A stretch of DNA of 64,000 bases from Candidatus Latescibacterota bacterium (GTDB taxonomy: Bacteria; Krumholzibacteriota; Krumholzibacteriia; WVZY01): the NCBI GenBank assembly GCA_011772205.1, contig WVZY01000032.1, positions 57,453 to 121,452 of the forward strand, in the 5' to 3' direction. The first letter of the stretch is position 1. Every line of letters begins with the position of its first letter. Shown piece after piece: positions 28,305 to 38,039 of this stretch. The notes below the pieces were generated by a model. It had not been told where the DNA came from. It worked only from the letters and a program-made list of their open reading frames with translations, and did not search any database. The translations under genes were made by a program, and so were the position numbers.

Positions 28305-28739
28305 TTAAAAAATGATAAGGGCAAATACGACGCCTACGGCCACACCCGAGAGCACATTGATCGGTGAGTAAGACATTCCATGGTTGCGATGATTTGCACG
28401 ATCCATCTTTCTCTTCCGGATCCGTTCCACGATGATTTGCATGACTTCTGCCTGTCTGGAAGCGGCATTTTTCACGTTCATCGTATCGACGCATATCAGA
28501 ATCGTCATACTCAAGACCAGTGCAAAGGGCAGCGCCCCAAAACCATCCTTGAACCCTACCGCCATGCCCAGGGCGGACAACGCCGCTGCGTGCATGTTGG
28601 GGCTGCCATCTGCCTGGACGAAACGCCTATAGTTTACCTTCTTTTCCACCAATAGAAAAGAGAGGACTTTTATGGCCTGGGCGATCGTGCCTGCGAAAAT
28701 AGCCACGAGAAACGGCTTGTTCTGAAGGACTTCGATCAT
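28305..28739 (-). CDS. DUF212 (divergent PAP2-like) membrane protein
   Basis: A 144-residue integral membrane protein of the DUF212/YuiD family, distantly like PAP2 phosphatases. The family signature ADGSPNMHAAALSALG and a later VDTMNVKNAASRQA are present, with about four hydrophobic stretches. Its place between an isoprenyl synthase and dxs suggests action on isoprenyl phosphates, which is inference. Start at ATG 28739 is preferred: the longer frame from 28802 has 21 extra residues that overlap a fragment of the dispersed repeat. Confidence 0.8.
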   Translation of the reverse strand: MIEVLQNKPFLVAIFAGTIAQAIKVLSFLLVEKKVNYRRFVQADGSPNMHAAALSALGMAVGFKDGFGALPFALVLSMTILICVDTMNVKNAASRQAEVMQIIVERIRKRKMDRANHRNHGMSYSPINVLSGVAVGVVFALIIF

Positions 28740-28789
28740 TGATGTCTTCTGCCTGGCTCCGCAAATTTTGATGCATCGAGTAACCTTCG

Positions 28790-28803
28790 CCCCTCTGCTC
28801 AAG
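28790..28803. repeat. Fragment of the 92-bp element
   Basis: CGCCCCTCTGCTCA is identical to bases 28847-28860 inside copy B, 57 bp away. It looks like the left end of a partial or decayed second copy. Confidence 0.5.
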
Positions 28804-28833
28804 GCATCATGTCATTAAGCACTTGCGGTTGCC

Positions 28834-28927
28834 GGTGCGTCTCGATCGCCCCTCTGCTCATGGTCCTCGCGCGCGTCTAACGTTGTAGCGCGCTGCGGAA
28901 ATCGCCTCGCGGCGATCGAGACGCACC
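28834..28927 (-). repeat. 92-bp palindromic element, copy B
   Basis: A 94-bp copy in reverse orientation with perfect 17-bp arms: GGTGCGTCTCGATCGCC (28834-28850) against 28911-28927. The arm sequence differs from copies A and D (CTCGATC for CTTGATC) with the matching change on the other side. The core (TAGACGCGCGCGAGG on the minus strand) is conserved. It lies between ispA and the DUF212 gene. Confidence 0.9.
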
Positions 28928-28985
28928 CGTTATTTATATTCACTGCATCGCATAAAATACTACCGTCAACCTCACATGATACCGA

Positions 28986-29912
28986 TCAGGCGGCACGGTT
29001 CAAAATAAACTCCATCATCTCGGTAAGCAACGGGGATTTCCCCAGGCCCGCCAGATCTCTTTCCGCTTCTTGGATCAGAGCAGCGGCGCGGACCTTCGCA
29101 TCCGTGATTCCCAGCACGGAGGGATAGGTGAGTTTTCCGCTCTCAACGTCCTTGCCGGGCGTCTTACCCAATGTTACCGCGTCCGTCTGGATATCGAGGA
29201 TGTCATCGACAATCTGAAACGCCTGGCCGGCCCGCATCCCTATCCCCGTCACTTGCGCCCGGATTTTCGAATCCGCATCCGCGCATATGGCGCCGGCTTC
29301 CATCGAAGCTGCGATCAGCTTCGCAGTTTTGTGCCTGTGAATTTTCTCCACGAGCTGAAGGTTCTCCTCCGGATCATCTCGGCGTTTTCCCTCGGCGAGG
29401 ATATCCAGCGCTTGGCCGGTGATGAGTCCGTCCGCCCCTCCAGCGCGGGCAATCACCCGGAAGACTTCGAGCACCGTTACATCGGGCACGTCCCATCTCT
29501 CGCCGAGTGACGCAATGATTTCAAAACACAAGGTCAGGAGCGCATCTCCCGTGAGAACGGCCATCGCTTCCCCAAATTTCTTGTGGCAACTCGGCTTGCC
29601 GCGCCGAACGGCATCATCGTCCATACAGGGAAGATCGTCGTGTACCAGGGAGTACGCATGCATGCATTCGATTGCGCAGGCCGCATCCAGGCAAGGATCT
29701 CGTCGCTCGCCGTTCAATAGATCGTGCGTCCACAGGCACAGCATCGCACGAAGCCGCTTCCCGCCATTGAGCAAGCAATACGTAACGGATTCGTTGATCC
29801 CCGGCGATCCCTGCACGAACTCACCAATGAGTTCCTCGCATCTTCTGTTTATTCTACCCCGCTCGGTGCTGACGGTTTCGAGAAAGGTGGCGCTCTGACT
29901 CTTAGAACTCAT
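28986..29912 (-). CDS. ispA: Farnesyl-diphosphate synthase-type polyprenyl synthetase
   Basis: A 308-residue short-chain isoprenyl synthase. The first aspartate motif DDLPCMDDD with downstream RRGKPSCHK, and the second DDILD (QIVDDILDIQ) are intact. The spacing with two residues inserted in the first motif is that of bacterial FPP synthases. It overlaps xseB by 11 bp; the xseA-xseB-ispA order is widespread. Confidence 0.95.
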   Translation of the reverse strand: MSSKSQSATFLETVSTERGRINRRCEELIGEFVQGSPGINESVTYCLLNGGKRLRAMLCLWTHDLLNGERRDPCLDAACAIECMHAYSLVHDDLPCMDDDAVRRGKPSCHKKFGEAMAVLTGDALLTLCFEIIASLGERWDVPDVTVLEVFRVIARAGGADGLITGQALDILAEGKRRDDPEENLQLVEKIHRHKTAKLIAASMEAGAICADADSKIRAQVTGIGMRAGQAFQIVDDILDIQTDAVTLGKTPGKDVESGKLTYPSVLGITDAKVRAAALIQEAERDLAGLGKSPLLTEMMEFILNRAA

Positions 29913-30135
29913 CCGTCACATCCTTTTCCGTGATCTGCCCTTCTTTTTCTTCGACGAGCTCGCGGATTCTTCCCTCCGCTTTATCGAGGAACTCGCGACA
30001 CTCTTTACCCAACACCAATCCCTCCTCGAACTTCTTGAGGGATTCTTCCAGCGTGAAATCGCCCTTCTCGAGCTCCGCGACGATCTTCTCCAGCCTCGCC
30101 AGAGCTTCTTCGAAGCTCAACTTACCCTTTGCCAT
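29902..30135 (-). CDS. xseB: Exodeoxyribonuclease VII small subunit
   Basis: A 77-residue helical subunit with the family pattern SFEEALARLEKIVAELEKGD followed by LEESLKKFEEG. It binds the large subunit, which it follows with a 14-bp overlap. Start 30135 has AGGAGAGG in front; the frame from 30174 adds 13 non-family residues. Confidence 0.95.
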   Translation of the reverse strand: MAKGKLSFEEALARLEKIVAELEKGDFTLEESLKKFEEGLVLGKECREFLDKAEGRIRELVEEKEGQITEKDVTDEF

Positions 30136-31339
30136 CGATCCTCTCCTTGACCTCGGTGCGCAGCGCTCCATCATGGAATGTCACGCGCATGTCCTTCAGC
30201 TGCGCTCCGGCCGCAGCCGACCGCACGATAGCATCGGAGACCATGTCCGAACAAACGGCAAATCCCCTTGCCAGGATCGCCCGCGGATCGAGGGCTTCGA
30301 GCCTGGTAAGCTCTCTGGCAAGGGCGGTCGAGCGCTTCTCTACCGCTTCCCTCGCGCCGCGCTGAAGCTTTTCCATGGAAAAATCCAATGCTTGCATGGC
30401 CCCCTCGATTCTACCCCTCACCCGACCCAATGCATAGCTTCTAAGGAGTTCACGGAGACGGCCGGATCTCAGCTCAATGCGGTTCTGCATCGATTGTACC
30501 AACTGTTCTGTCATGGCGTCCAGCTTCGCCCCGACCTCGGTAATCAGCGGAACGGCGATTTCCCCCGCCATAGTGGGAGTTGCCGCCCGCACATCCGCTA
30601 CGAAGTCGGTGATTGTGAAATCCGTCTCATGCCCCACGGCGCTGATAACGCGAACGGAACAGGCATACACCGCCCTGGCCACGGCCTCCTCGTTGAATGC
30701 CCATAAATCTTCGAGGCTTCCCCCGCCCCGCCCCAAAACCACCAGGTCCAAATCTTCGACCTGCTGAACCAGCTCGAGCGCCCGGATGATCTCGGGGGCC
30801 GCTTGGACTCCTTGCACGTGAACCGGGAAAACAAAAATATCGACACACGGCCAACGGCGTTTGAGCGTCGAGACGATGTCCCGGATCGCCGCTCCGGTAC
30901 GTGACGTGATAACGGCAATGCGGAATGGAAACGCGGGCAGGGATTGCTTGTGCTCCGGCGCGAACAAGCCTTCCTTTTCGAGCTTTTCACACAGCGCCCG
31001 AAAAGCGATCTCCAATTCTCCCACCCCGACTTTTCGTATCGAGTGGGCGACGAGCTGGTACTGCCCGTAAGGTTCGTACACGGTAAGCCGGCCCGTGGCG
31101 ATGACCTTGATTCCATCTTCCGGTGTAGTATCCAACGTTTCCGCATCGCCCCGGAAGCAAACGGCACGTAGCTGCGATGCAGCGTCTTTCAACGTAAAGT
31201 ACAAATGTCCCGATGTGTGTTTCTTGAAGTTCGAGATCTCACCGAGCACGGCGACTTCCGGAAAAGACTCTTCCAGCAAAAGCCTCACTTGCGCGTTGAG
31301 ATCCGAAACGGTAAGAAAATCTTTTTCAACGAACGGCAT
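30122..31339 (-). CDS. xseA: Exodeoxyribonuclease VII large subunit
   Basis: A 405-residue nuclease subunit with an N-terminal OB fold (LGEISNFKKHTSGHLYFTLKD split over about 32-52) and the catalytic region VLGRGGGSLEDLWAFN, HETDFTITDFVADVRA. Degrades single-stranded DNA with XseB. It overlaps folD by 14 bp upstream and xseB downstream, indicating translational coupling. Confidence 0.97.
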   Translation of the reverse strand: MPFVEKDFLTVSDLNAQVRLLLEESFPEVAVLGEISNFKKHTSGHLYFTLKDAASQLRAVCFRGDAETLDTTPEDGIKVIATGRLTVYEPYGQYQLVAHSIRKVGVGELEIAFRALCEKLEKEGLFAPEHKQSLPAFPFRIAVITSRTGAAIRDIVSTLKRRWPCVDIFVFPVHVQGVQAAPEIIRALELVQQVEDLDLVVLGRGGGSLEDLWAFNEEAVARAVYACSVRVISAVGHETDFTITDFVADVRAATPTMAGEIAVPLITEVGAKLDAMTEQLVQSMQNRIELRSGRLRELLRSYALGRVRGRIEGAMQALDFSMEKLQRGAREAVEKRSTALARELTRLEALDPRAILARGFAVCSDMVSDAIVRSAAAGAQLKDMRVTFHDGALRTEVKERIDGKG

Positions 31340-32207
31340 TTGGGGATGCTACCTGGAGAGAGTACGCCTTCAGAGTACTTGCCATGAGCATTGCAACGGT
31401 CATCGGGCCCACGCCACCCGGAACAGGCGTGATGTGTGACACTTTGGGAGCAACGGATTCGAAATCGACGTCACCCACCAATCGGTAACCTTTCTTTTTG
31501 GATGGATCCGGTACCCGGTTGATGCCAACATCCACCACCACGGCGCCTTCTTTCACCATGTCACCCGTTACGAGCCCGGGCTTTCCCATTGCGGCCACGA
31601 GAATATCAGCCGAAGCGGCATGTTCACCGAGGTTTTTGGTCCTGCTGTGGCAGATCGAGACGGTGGCATCGCCGCCCTCGCCTTTCAATGCGAAAAGGAG
31701 CGCCAGAGGTTTGCCCACGACAATGCTTCTGCCCAAGACCACCACGCGTTTTCCGGCAATGTCGATTCGGTTGCGAACCAGAAGCTCGCGAATACCGAGA
31801 GGCGTGCAGGGAACGAATCTGGGCTGCCCCGAAACGAGAAGTCCAAGATTTTCCGGATGGAAACCATCGACGTCCTTGATTGGCTCGATGGTGCGAATCG
31901 CTTCATCCGGATCAAGGTGCTGGGGAAGCGGCAGCTGGAGAAGGAGTCCGTGGACCGATTGATCGTCGTTCAATTTGCGTAGAGTCTTTAAAAGCTCTGC
32001 TTGCCGGATTCCCTCCTCTAGATGAACGTGTTGGGAATCGAATCCACACTCCTCGCAAGAACGGACTTTGGAACGAATGTACACGCTCGATGCGGGATCT
32101 TCACCCACCTGAACCACGGCCAGTGCCGGCCGCGCACCCTCCGGCACCGAATCCTTGACTTCCTGTTTGATCGTGGCTGCGAGGGCTTTGCCATCCAATA
32201 ATTCCAC
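31326..32207 (-). CDS. folD: Methylenetetrahydrofolate dehydrogenase/cyclohydrolase
   Basis: A 293-residue bifunctional folate enzyme. The substrate Lys is in YIRSK, LLQLPLP and DVDGFHP are conserved, and GRSIVVGKPLALL is the NADP site with PVPGGVGPMTVAML at the end. GTG start at 32207 immediately follows the ymdB-like stop, with AGGAGG upstream. Confidence 0.97.
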   Translation of the reverse strand: MELLDGKALAATIKQEVKDSVPEGARPALAVVQVGEDPASSVYIRSKVRSCEECGFDSQHVHLEEGIRQAELLKTLRKLNDDQSVHGLLLQLPLPQHLDPDEAIRTIEPIKDVDGFHPENLGLLVSGQPRFVPCTPLGIRELLVRNRIDIAGKRVVVLGRSIVVGKPLALLFALKGEGGDATVSICHSRTKNLGEHAASADILVAAMGKPGLVTGDMVKEGAVVVDVGINRVPDPSKKKGYRLVGDVDFESVAPKVSHITPVPGGVGPMTVAMLMASTLKAYSLQVASPNAVR

Positions 32208-32990
32208 TCAAGCCTCCTGCTTCAGTTGCAAATGCTCGAACTCAACGAGTTTCCCGGTCGTTGGGTCGATGTCTGCAATCACCAGGTCACACCTTATATC
32301 CCCTCTCGCAACCTGGAACTTGCAGGGCCGCATTTCCATGAACCTCTGCAATACCGCTTTTTTATCGACGCCCAATATCGAGTCGTAAGCCCCACTCATC
32401 CCAACATCCGTGACATATCCAGTACCTCGAGGAAAAACACGGCAGTCTTTCGTCGGAACGTGCGTATGCGTCCCAATTACCAGCGATGCCCTTCCGTCGA
32501 GATACCAGCCCATTGCAACCTTCTCGCTCGTTGCCTCACCGTGGACGTCGACAATGGTTATCCTGCTCTTTTCACCGATTTCTGAAAGCACTCTATCAAC
32601 GGTTCGAAACGGACAGTCGATCGGAGGCATGAACACTCTTCCCTGCACGTTGATCACGGCGATAGGGTGCCCCGTCACCTCCACGATCCGCCAGCCCGTT
32701 CCGGGTGAAGCGCCGGGATAATTGGCCGGACGTATGATGTTGGCGCGCTCATCCAGCATGGGAACGCCTTCTCTGTTGTCCCAAACGTGATTGCCGCTCG
32801 TAAAGAAGTCGACGCCCGCAGCCTGGAGCTCATCGATCGCTTTCGGAACGATTCCAAAACCGCCCGCGACATTCTCTACGTTGGCTATGGTGAAATCGAT
32901 CTTGCGTTGTTTTTTGAGAGGGGAGAACAATTCGGCGACTGCCCGCCTTCCGGATTTTCCCACAACGTCACCGATGAACGCGATTCTCAA
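32208..32990 (-). CDS. YmdB-type metallophosphoesterase
   Basis: A 260-residue calcineurin-like phosphoesterase of the TIGR00282/YmdB group. The metal motifs GDVVG, SGNHVWD, VHGEATSE and GTHTHVPT are present. In Bacillus YmdB acts on cyclic nucleotides and is encoded next to rny, exactly as here, so a shared RNA/nucleotide role is likely. It starts at TTG 32990, with AGGTG about six bases before. Confidence 0.93.
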   Translation of the reverse strand: MRIAFIGDVVGKSGRRAVAELFSPLKKQRKIDFTIANVENVAGGFGIVPKAIDELQAAGVDFFTSGNHVWDNREGVPMLDERANIIRPANYPGASPGTGWRIVEVTGHPIAVINVQGRVFMPPIDCPFRTVDRVLSEIGEKSRITIVDVHGEATSEKVAMGWYLDGRASLVIGTHTHVPTKDCRVFPRGTGYVTDVGMSGAYDSILGVDKKAVLQRFMEMRPCKFQVARGDIRCDLVIADIDPTTGKLVEFEHLQLKQEA

Positions 32991-33031
32991 TCAAAACACC
33001 TCAGCGCTGGTTCGACATTCGCCTCGTCGAG

Positions 33032-34597
33032 CTACTTCGCATACCCCACAGCTCTCATTTCCCGAATGACAACAACTTTGATCTGACCCGGATATTCCAG
33101 CTCTTTCTCGACTTTTCTGGATACCTCGTGGGCGAGGTTTGCCGCGGCGTCGTCATCGAGCCTCTTGTGACTGACCAGGATCCTGATTTCCCTTCCCGCC
33201 TGTATCGCGTAAGCCTTTTCCACGCCATCGAACCCGTCGGCGATCTCCTCGAGCTTGGTCAGGCGTTTGACGTACGTTTCGAGCGTTTCTCTTCGGGCTC
33301 CCGGTCTCGCGCCGCTAATGGCATCGGCAGCGCCAACGATCGGAGTGTACAGCGAAAGCGCTTCCACGTCTCCGTGGTGACCGCCGATGGCGTTGACAAC
33401 GATATCGCCCTCACCATGACGCTTCGCCATCTCCGCGCCTATCTCGGTGTGCGTGCCTTCCACTTCATGGGCTACCGCTTTACCGATGTCGTGGAGCAGT
33501 CCCATTCGCTTGGCCAGCGGCTGGTCGAGTTTGAGTTCTGCGGCGATCATACCGCTCAAGTATGCAACTTCGATGGAGTGACTCAGGCAGTTCTGTCCGT
33601 AACTCGTTCTGTAGCGCAGCCGGCCCAGCAGTTTGAGCAGTTCGGGATTGATGCCATGGATGCCGAGATCGATGCATGTCTGTTCTCCGATCTCACGAAC
33701 CTTTTCCTCGATCTCGGTTCGGGTTTTCTCGACAATCTCCTCTATTCTACCGGGGTGAATCCTCCCATCCTGCACGAGCTTCTGAAGGGACAGCCGTGCA
33801 ACTTCCCGCCGGACCGGATCGAATCCGGAGAGGATCACCGCTTCCGGAGTGTCGTCGATGATTACATCCACCCCGGTGGCGGTCTCGAACGCGCGGATGT
33901 TTCTACCTTCCCTTCCGATGATCCGGCCTTTCATCTCATCGGACGGCAGGTCAACGACTGAAACGGTGGTTTCCACGCTGTGTTCAGCGGCATACCGTTG
34001 AATGGCCATCGTTATGATTTTCGTCGCCTCTTTCTGAGCCGTGAACTCCGCTTCGTCACGAATCTCCTTGATCCGCTTCGATGCCTCCATTCTCGCCTCG
34101 CTCTCGAGGTTTTTCATGAGTATTCTTTTGGCTTCTTCCTTGTTCATGCCGGCTATCTTTTCGAGCCGTACGTTTTGTTCGGCAATAATGCGGCTGGCAT
34201 CGGCGATCTTCGAGTCGAGCGTTCGCTGTTTGCTTTCGATGGCGGCGCTTTTCTCGTTCAGTGAAGCGTCCTTTTTCTCCAGCAGATCCAGTTTGCGGGC
34301 GAGATTGCTATCCTTATCCATGAGCTTCGCTTCGAGCTTCTTGAGCTTCTCCTGTGTCATCTTCGTTTCATCCTCGAAGCGCTGCTTCATTTGGAAATAG
34401 GCATCTTTTGCCTCGACACCAGCGCCCTTCCGCACGTTTTCCGCTTCTTTCTGGGCGTCTGCGATAATCGACTCGGCGAGCTGTCTGGCGTTCATCAGCC
34501 TCCCAGCAGCGACACGCCGGTTGATCAGCATTCCGACGAGGAAGCCGATAAAGGTCGCGGCGGCGCCGATAACGATGTATATCCAATAGCCAGTCAT
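33032..34597 (-). CDS. rny: Ribonuclease Y
   Basis: A membrane-anchored endoribonuclease of 521 residues: N-terminal TM ([20 protein letters not shown]), coiled coil (about 30-190), KH domain ([15 protein letters not shown]) and HD domain ([13 protein letters not shown] ... GGHHGD). Starts MRDE-less at MTGYWIY, ATG 34597, where AGGGGGA precedes; the frame from 34651 adds 18 residues lacking support. It lies between the 6S RNA gene and ymdB. Confidence 0.95.
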   Translation of the reverse strand: MTGYWIYIVIGAAATFIGFLVGMLINRRVAAGRLMNARQLAESIIADAQKEAENVRKGAGVEAKDAYFQMKQRFEDETKMTQEKLKKLEAKLMDKDSNLARKLDLLEKKDASLNEKSAAIESKQRTLDSKIADASRIIAEQNVRLEKIAGMNKEEAKRILMKNLESEARMEASKRIKEIRDEAEFTAQKEATKIITMAIQRYAAEHSVETTVSVVDLPSDEMKGRIIGREGRNIRAFETATGVDVIIDDTPEAVILSGFDPVRREVARLSLQKLVQDGRIHPGRIEEIVEKTRTEIEEKVREIGEQTCIDLGIHGINPELLKLLGRLRYRTSYGQNCLSHSIEVAYLSGMIAAELKLDQPLAKRMGLLHDIGKAVAHEVEGTHTEIGAEMAKRHGEGDIVVNAIGGHHGDVEALSLYTPIVGAADAISGARPGARRETLETYVKRLTKLEEIADGFDGVEKAYAIQAGREIRILVSHKRLDDDAAANLAHEVSRKVEKELEYPGQIKVVVIREMRAVGYAK

Positions 34598-34720
34598 CGC
34601 TGGTCCCCCTGTTCGGTTATCATCCGAGCACATCAATTCGACGGAGCCCAAGGCTCATCGAATGCGCCTAAGAGAGTATGGAGCTGGAGATGAATGGGAA
34701 CTTCGTGGGAGGAAATAGGA

Positions 34721-34903
34721 AATTCCCCACGCATTGCCGTGAGCAAGGGAACTCTTGAACCTTTCGGTTCAAGTGGATGCCCTCATGACGAGCTCAGCCT
34801 TCCACGTTTAAGAGGCATGACATCCCCCGCCAGATTTGGGCTTCCTTCATGAAAGTGTTGGCTCAATAATCGCCCTTAACATCACGAACACGGTGGGGAA
34901 TCT
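34721..34903 (-). ncRNA. ssrS: 6S RNA
   Basis: About 183 nt on the minus strand. The ends pair (TTCCCCAC with GTGGGGAA, then CGTGA with TCACG), and near the 3' side is CTTGAACC-GAAA-GGTTCAAG, matching the TTGAACC/GGTTCAAG hairpin of E. coli 6S RNA. A good promoter places the start at about 34903. The position directly after zapA is the classical one for ssrS. 6S RNA mimics an open promoter and binds housekeeping RNA polymerase holoenzyme. It explains the roughly 370-base gap between rny and zapA. Confidence 0.85.
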
Positions 34904-34909
34904 GTTTAA

Positions 34910-34939
34910 AGTATAACAAATCTGCTTAAAAGCGATCAA
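34910..34939 (-). promoter_or_regulatory. Promoter of 6S RNA
   Basis: -35 TTGATC (34934-34939) and -10 TATACT (34910-34915) on the minus strand, 18-bp spacer, start expected near 34903. Confidence 0.7.
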
Positions 34940-34970
34940 GCTTTTTCCATGTCGCAATGTTATTCTTGAT

Positions 34971-35267
34971 TTATCCTCCGGCTAGCGAATTCTTTTCGAG
35001 TATCTCGATGAGGTCATCGGCTTTGCGTTCGATCGATGAAAAGGTTTCTGACATCTTCTGTCTTTCCTGAAACAGCTCATCAGCTATGTTCAATGCCGCC
35101 AGGATAGCAATTTTGTCGTGAGAAGCCAGGGATGAATTCTTCGAAAGTTCCCTCATCTTTTCATCGACATATTCCGCTACCTTAATGATGTAGTTTTTGT
35201 CAGCAAACCCTTTGATTTTGTACTCCCGTCCCATAATATGAACGGTTGTTGCCTTCATCTCATCCAT
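34971..35267 (-). CDS. zapA: Cell division protein ZapA
   Basis: A 98-residue ZapA: an N-terminal strand region (VHIMGREYKIKG) and a long C-terminal coil (AALNIADELFQERQ). It bundles FtsZ filaments. The next gene upstream encodes a ZapB-like coil. GGGAG before the ATG supports the start. Confidence 0.9.
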   Translation of the reverse strand: MDEMKATTVHIMGREYKIKGFADKNYIIKVAEYVDEKMRELSKNSSLASHDKIAILAALNIADELFQERQKMSETFSSIERKADDLIEILEKNSLAGG

Positions 35268-35334
35268 CAGGACTCCCAGAACATCGTCGGCCGAAGTCTA
35301 AATCTGCCAACACGTTAGATCGGTTGCCCTACAG

Positions 35335-35631
35335 CTATATTTGAAGTTCTCCGAACTTCTCCAGCATGCGATCTATTCGCTTCTTGATTTCTTCGTTGGA
35401 ACCGTACTGAGCGGATAGCTTTTCCCGCGCAGTCTTCAATCGTACAATCTGTTGCGAAAGCTCGTTCGCGTGCTTTCTCAACCGTATGACTTCCTCCTCC
35501 AATTCTTGATTTTTGTGTTGAAGTGCTTTAGCTCGAGCTTCCATCCGGCTTACTCGATCAACAGTTTGATGGATCTTCTCTTCGAGCAGATGGAATTTCT
35601 CGAGATTATGCATATCTTCCTCGCTTCGCAT
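35335..35631 (-). CDS. ZapB-like coiled-coil protein
   Basis: A protein of about 98 residues that is almost entirely coiled coil with heptad leucines (HNLEKFHLLEEK, LQHKNQELEEEVIRLRKHA). Composition, length and location between pheT and zapA suggest a ZapB- or cell-division-type partner of ZapA, but coiled coils are poor evidence of family. ATG 35631 overlaps the pheT stop by one base; ATG 35613 with GAGGA in front is an alternative start. Confidence 0.65.
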   Translation of the reverse strand: MRSEEDMHNLEKFHLLEEKIHQTVDRVSRMEARAKALQHKNQELEEEVIRLRKHANELSQQIVRLKTAREKLSAQYGSNEEIKKRIDRMLEKFGELQI

Positions 35632-38027
35632 CAAGATCGCAGGGTCACGTTCAATTCGCGCTCGAGTTTGGATAGCATTTTATCGATAATCCCGTCAATC
35701 TCTTCGTCGGTAAGTGTTCGCTCCCTCGACCGGAACTGCAGGCGCACACCATACGCCGTGCTTCCTTTGGGGATGTTTTTGCCCCGGTAGACATCGAACA
35801 CTTGAAGCGATTCTAGCAATCCCCCGCCCTGACTGACCAGCGCTTTTTCGATTTTTTGGAAATCTACATTCTCGCCGGCTACCAGTGACAAATCCCTTTT
35901 GGATACCGGATATTCCGGCAATGCACTGTAACCCTTCACTAAGGATCGCTGGCCGTAGAACTCAGCAAGGTCGACGGCCGCGTACCAAACGGGTTGATCA
36001 AAGTCATATCTCTCGGCCACCGGGCCGGGCACGATTCCGCCCTCGATCACCGTTTCTTCATTGAGCTTATAGAAAAATTGGCCGGCAGTTCTGTCGAAAT
36101 CATATCGGAAATCATCACGGATGTCAACGCCAAATACCTGGGCTACGATCTCTATTTCTCTTTTAATATCAAAGAGATCCGTAGCTTTCTTCGAGCTTTG
36201 CCAGAAGTCTGCATCGTCTGGATTTGTCATCACGATACCCAGCATCAACGTCTCATATGGAAGGCCTTTCAAGCCCCCAGGGCAGCTGAATGTTTTGCCG
36301 ATTTCAAAGATGTTCACCCGGCGAATGCCGTAGTCCATGTTTCTGCGGACCACATCGACCATCCCCGGGATGAGGCTCGACCGCATGTATCCCTGCTTGA
36401 CGTTCAACGGATTGCGAACCTTGACCCGGCTGCGTTTCACGTCGCCTTCGGTCCATCCCCACAACGCATCCTCGCTTCCGTCGGTGAAGCTGCTGGTGAT
36501 CACTTCTGTGGCTCCTCGTGCACAAAGATGATCGGCAACGTCTTCGACGAAGCGATCGAAAGGAGCGCGGACCGCATACGCCGTACATCTGAAATTCCAT
36601 CCCAAGCCAATCCGGTCGTAACCATATAGCCTCGCAACCTCTTCTATGAGATCGGCTTCCTCTTTAACATCCAATCGGTAGGAAGGCGGTTCCACGGTCG
36701 CACTCTTTTCCGAAGAACTCACGATGCGAAAGCCCAACCTCTCGAGATATTCGACGATTTGTTCGGTGGATATGTCCACGCCGAGCAGCCGCGCATTGTT
36801 CGCACGGCGGATCTCAATGGTCATTGGCCGGTATTTTTGCTCGTAGGCATCCACGACTTCTCCGGGCGTGCCTCCGGCAATCTCAGTGATGAGCTCGCAT
36901 GCCCTGTCGGAAGCCGCCCTGCATATTTCCCTGTCCGACCCTCTCTCGAAACGATACGACGCCTCCGTCGAGAGGTTGATGGACTTCCGTGTCCGCCGGA
37001 CGAGCGTCGCCGAAAAGCATGCGCTCTCGATAAGGATATCAGTGGTCTCTTCCGTCACGGAGGACTCGATGCCACCGATCACGCCGGCAATGGCGACCGG
37101 CTCGCGAGAATCTGCTATAATGAGATGCCCTTCATCGAGCTCGTACCGCTCGCCGTTCAATGCGAGAAGGTGCTCCCCTCTCTCTCCTCTGCGTACAATG
37201 ATCTTGCCGCCTCTGAGCCTGTTGAAATCGAAGGCATGGAGCGGTTGGCCGGTTTCCATCATGACATAATTGGTTGCATCGACGACATTGTTTACGCTGT
37301 TCACGCCAACCGCCTCGAGAGAGGAAACGAGCCATGCAGGAGATGGCCCGACCTTTACGCCACGAACCATCCTTGCCACGTACCTCGGGCAATCCTCCCC
37401 ATTCTGGATGGCTATCTCTACTGCGGATTTGGCTCGTGCAGGGACTTCTTCGTAGGGCAGCTCGAGCGGAACTCGGTAGAGGGCGGCGACCTCACGAGCG
37501 ATCCCGACGTGCGAGAGCAGATCCGGCCGGTTCGGCGTGACCTCGATTTCGAGGACCTCATCAGGTGGCGGGAGCGCGTCTTCCAGGGACGATCCGGGCG
37601 CGTATTCACCATCGAGCACCATGATCCCGGCGGCATCTTCGCCCAGCCCGAGCTCTTTTTCCGAGCAGATCATCCCATTGGACACCACTCCGCGGATCTT
37701 TGTTTTTCGTATCTTCGTTCCGTCGGGCAGATGCGTTCCGTCGAGCGCGACCGGTACGAAATGGCCGGCCTCGACGTTCGTCGCCCCGCAGACGATCTCC
37801 CGTTTGTCGTTCTCTCCAACTTGGACCGTGCAAAGCCTCAACCGGTCGGCGTTGGGGTGCTGCACCACACTGAGCACATGGCCGATGATGATTCCTTCAG
37901 GAACGGAGCCAACTCGCGTGTGATGCTCGACGTTGTCCCCGAACATCGTGAGATCATCGATCAACGTCTTCGTATCGACCGGGATATGCACGTAACTATT
38001 CAGCCAATTCAGACTGATCAGCATCAT
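35631..38027 (-). CDS. pheT: Phenylalanine-tRNA ligase beta subunit
   Basis: A 798-residue subunit with the N-terminal tRNA-binding OB domain (IIIGHVLSVVQHPNADRL), B3/B4 editing domain, B5 (RANNARLLGVDIST) and the C-terminal FDX-ACB anticodon domain (LPEYPVSKRDLSLV). Full length. It lies 12 bp after pheS. Confidence 0.97.
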   Translation of the reverse strand: MMLISLNWLNSYVHIPVDTKTLIDDLTMFGDNVEHHTRVGSVPEGIIIGHVLSVVQHPNADRLRLCTVQVGENDKREIVCGATNVEAGHFVPVALDGTHLPDGTKIRKTKIRGVVSNGMICSEKELGLGEDAAGIMVLDGEYAPGSSLEDALPPPDEVLEIEVTPNRPDLLSHVGIAREVAALYRVPLELPYEEVPARAKSAVEIAIQNGEDCPRYVARMVRGVKVGPSPAWLVSSLEAVGVNSVNNVVDATNYVMMETGQPLHAFDFNRLRGGKIIVRRGERGEHLLALNGERYELDEGHLIIADSREPVAIAGVIGGIESSVTEETTDILIESACFSATLVRRTRKSINLSTEASYRFERGSDREICRAASDRACELITEIAGGTPGEVVDAYEQKYRPMTIEIRRANNARLLGVDISTEQIVEYLERLGFRIVSSSEKSATVEPPSYRLDVKEEADLIEEVARLYGYDRIGLGWNFRCTAYAVRAPFDRFVEDVADHLCARGATEVITSSFTDGSEDALWGWTEGDVKRSRVKVRNPLNVKQGYMRSSLIPGMVDVVRRNMDYGIRRVNIFEIGKTFSCPGGLKGLPYETLMLGIVMTNPDDADFWQSSKKATDLFDIKREIEIVAQVFGVDIRDDFRYDFDRTAGQFFYKLNEETVIEGGIVPGPVAERYDFDQPVWYAAVDLAEFYGQRSLVKGYSALPEYPVSKRDLSLVAGENVDFQKIEKALVSQGGGLLESLQVFDVYRGKNIPKGSTAYGVRLQFRSRERTLTDEEIDGIIDKMLSKLERELNVTLRS

Positions 38028-38039
38028 TAGCTCCGGCTG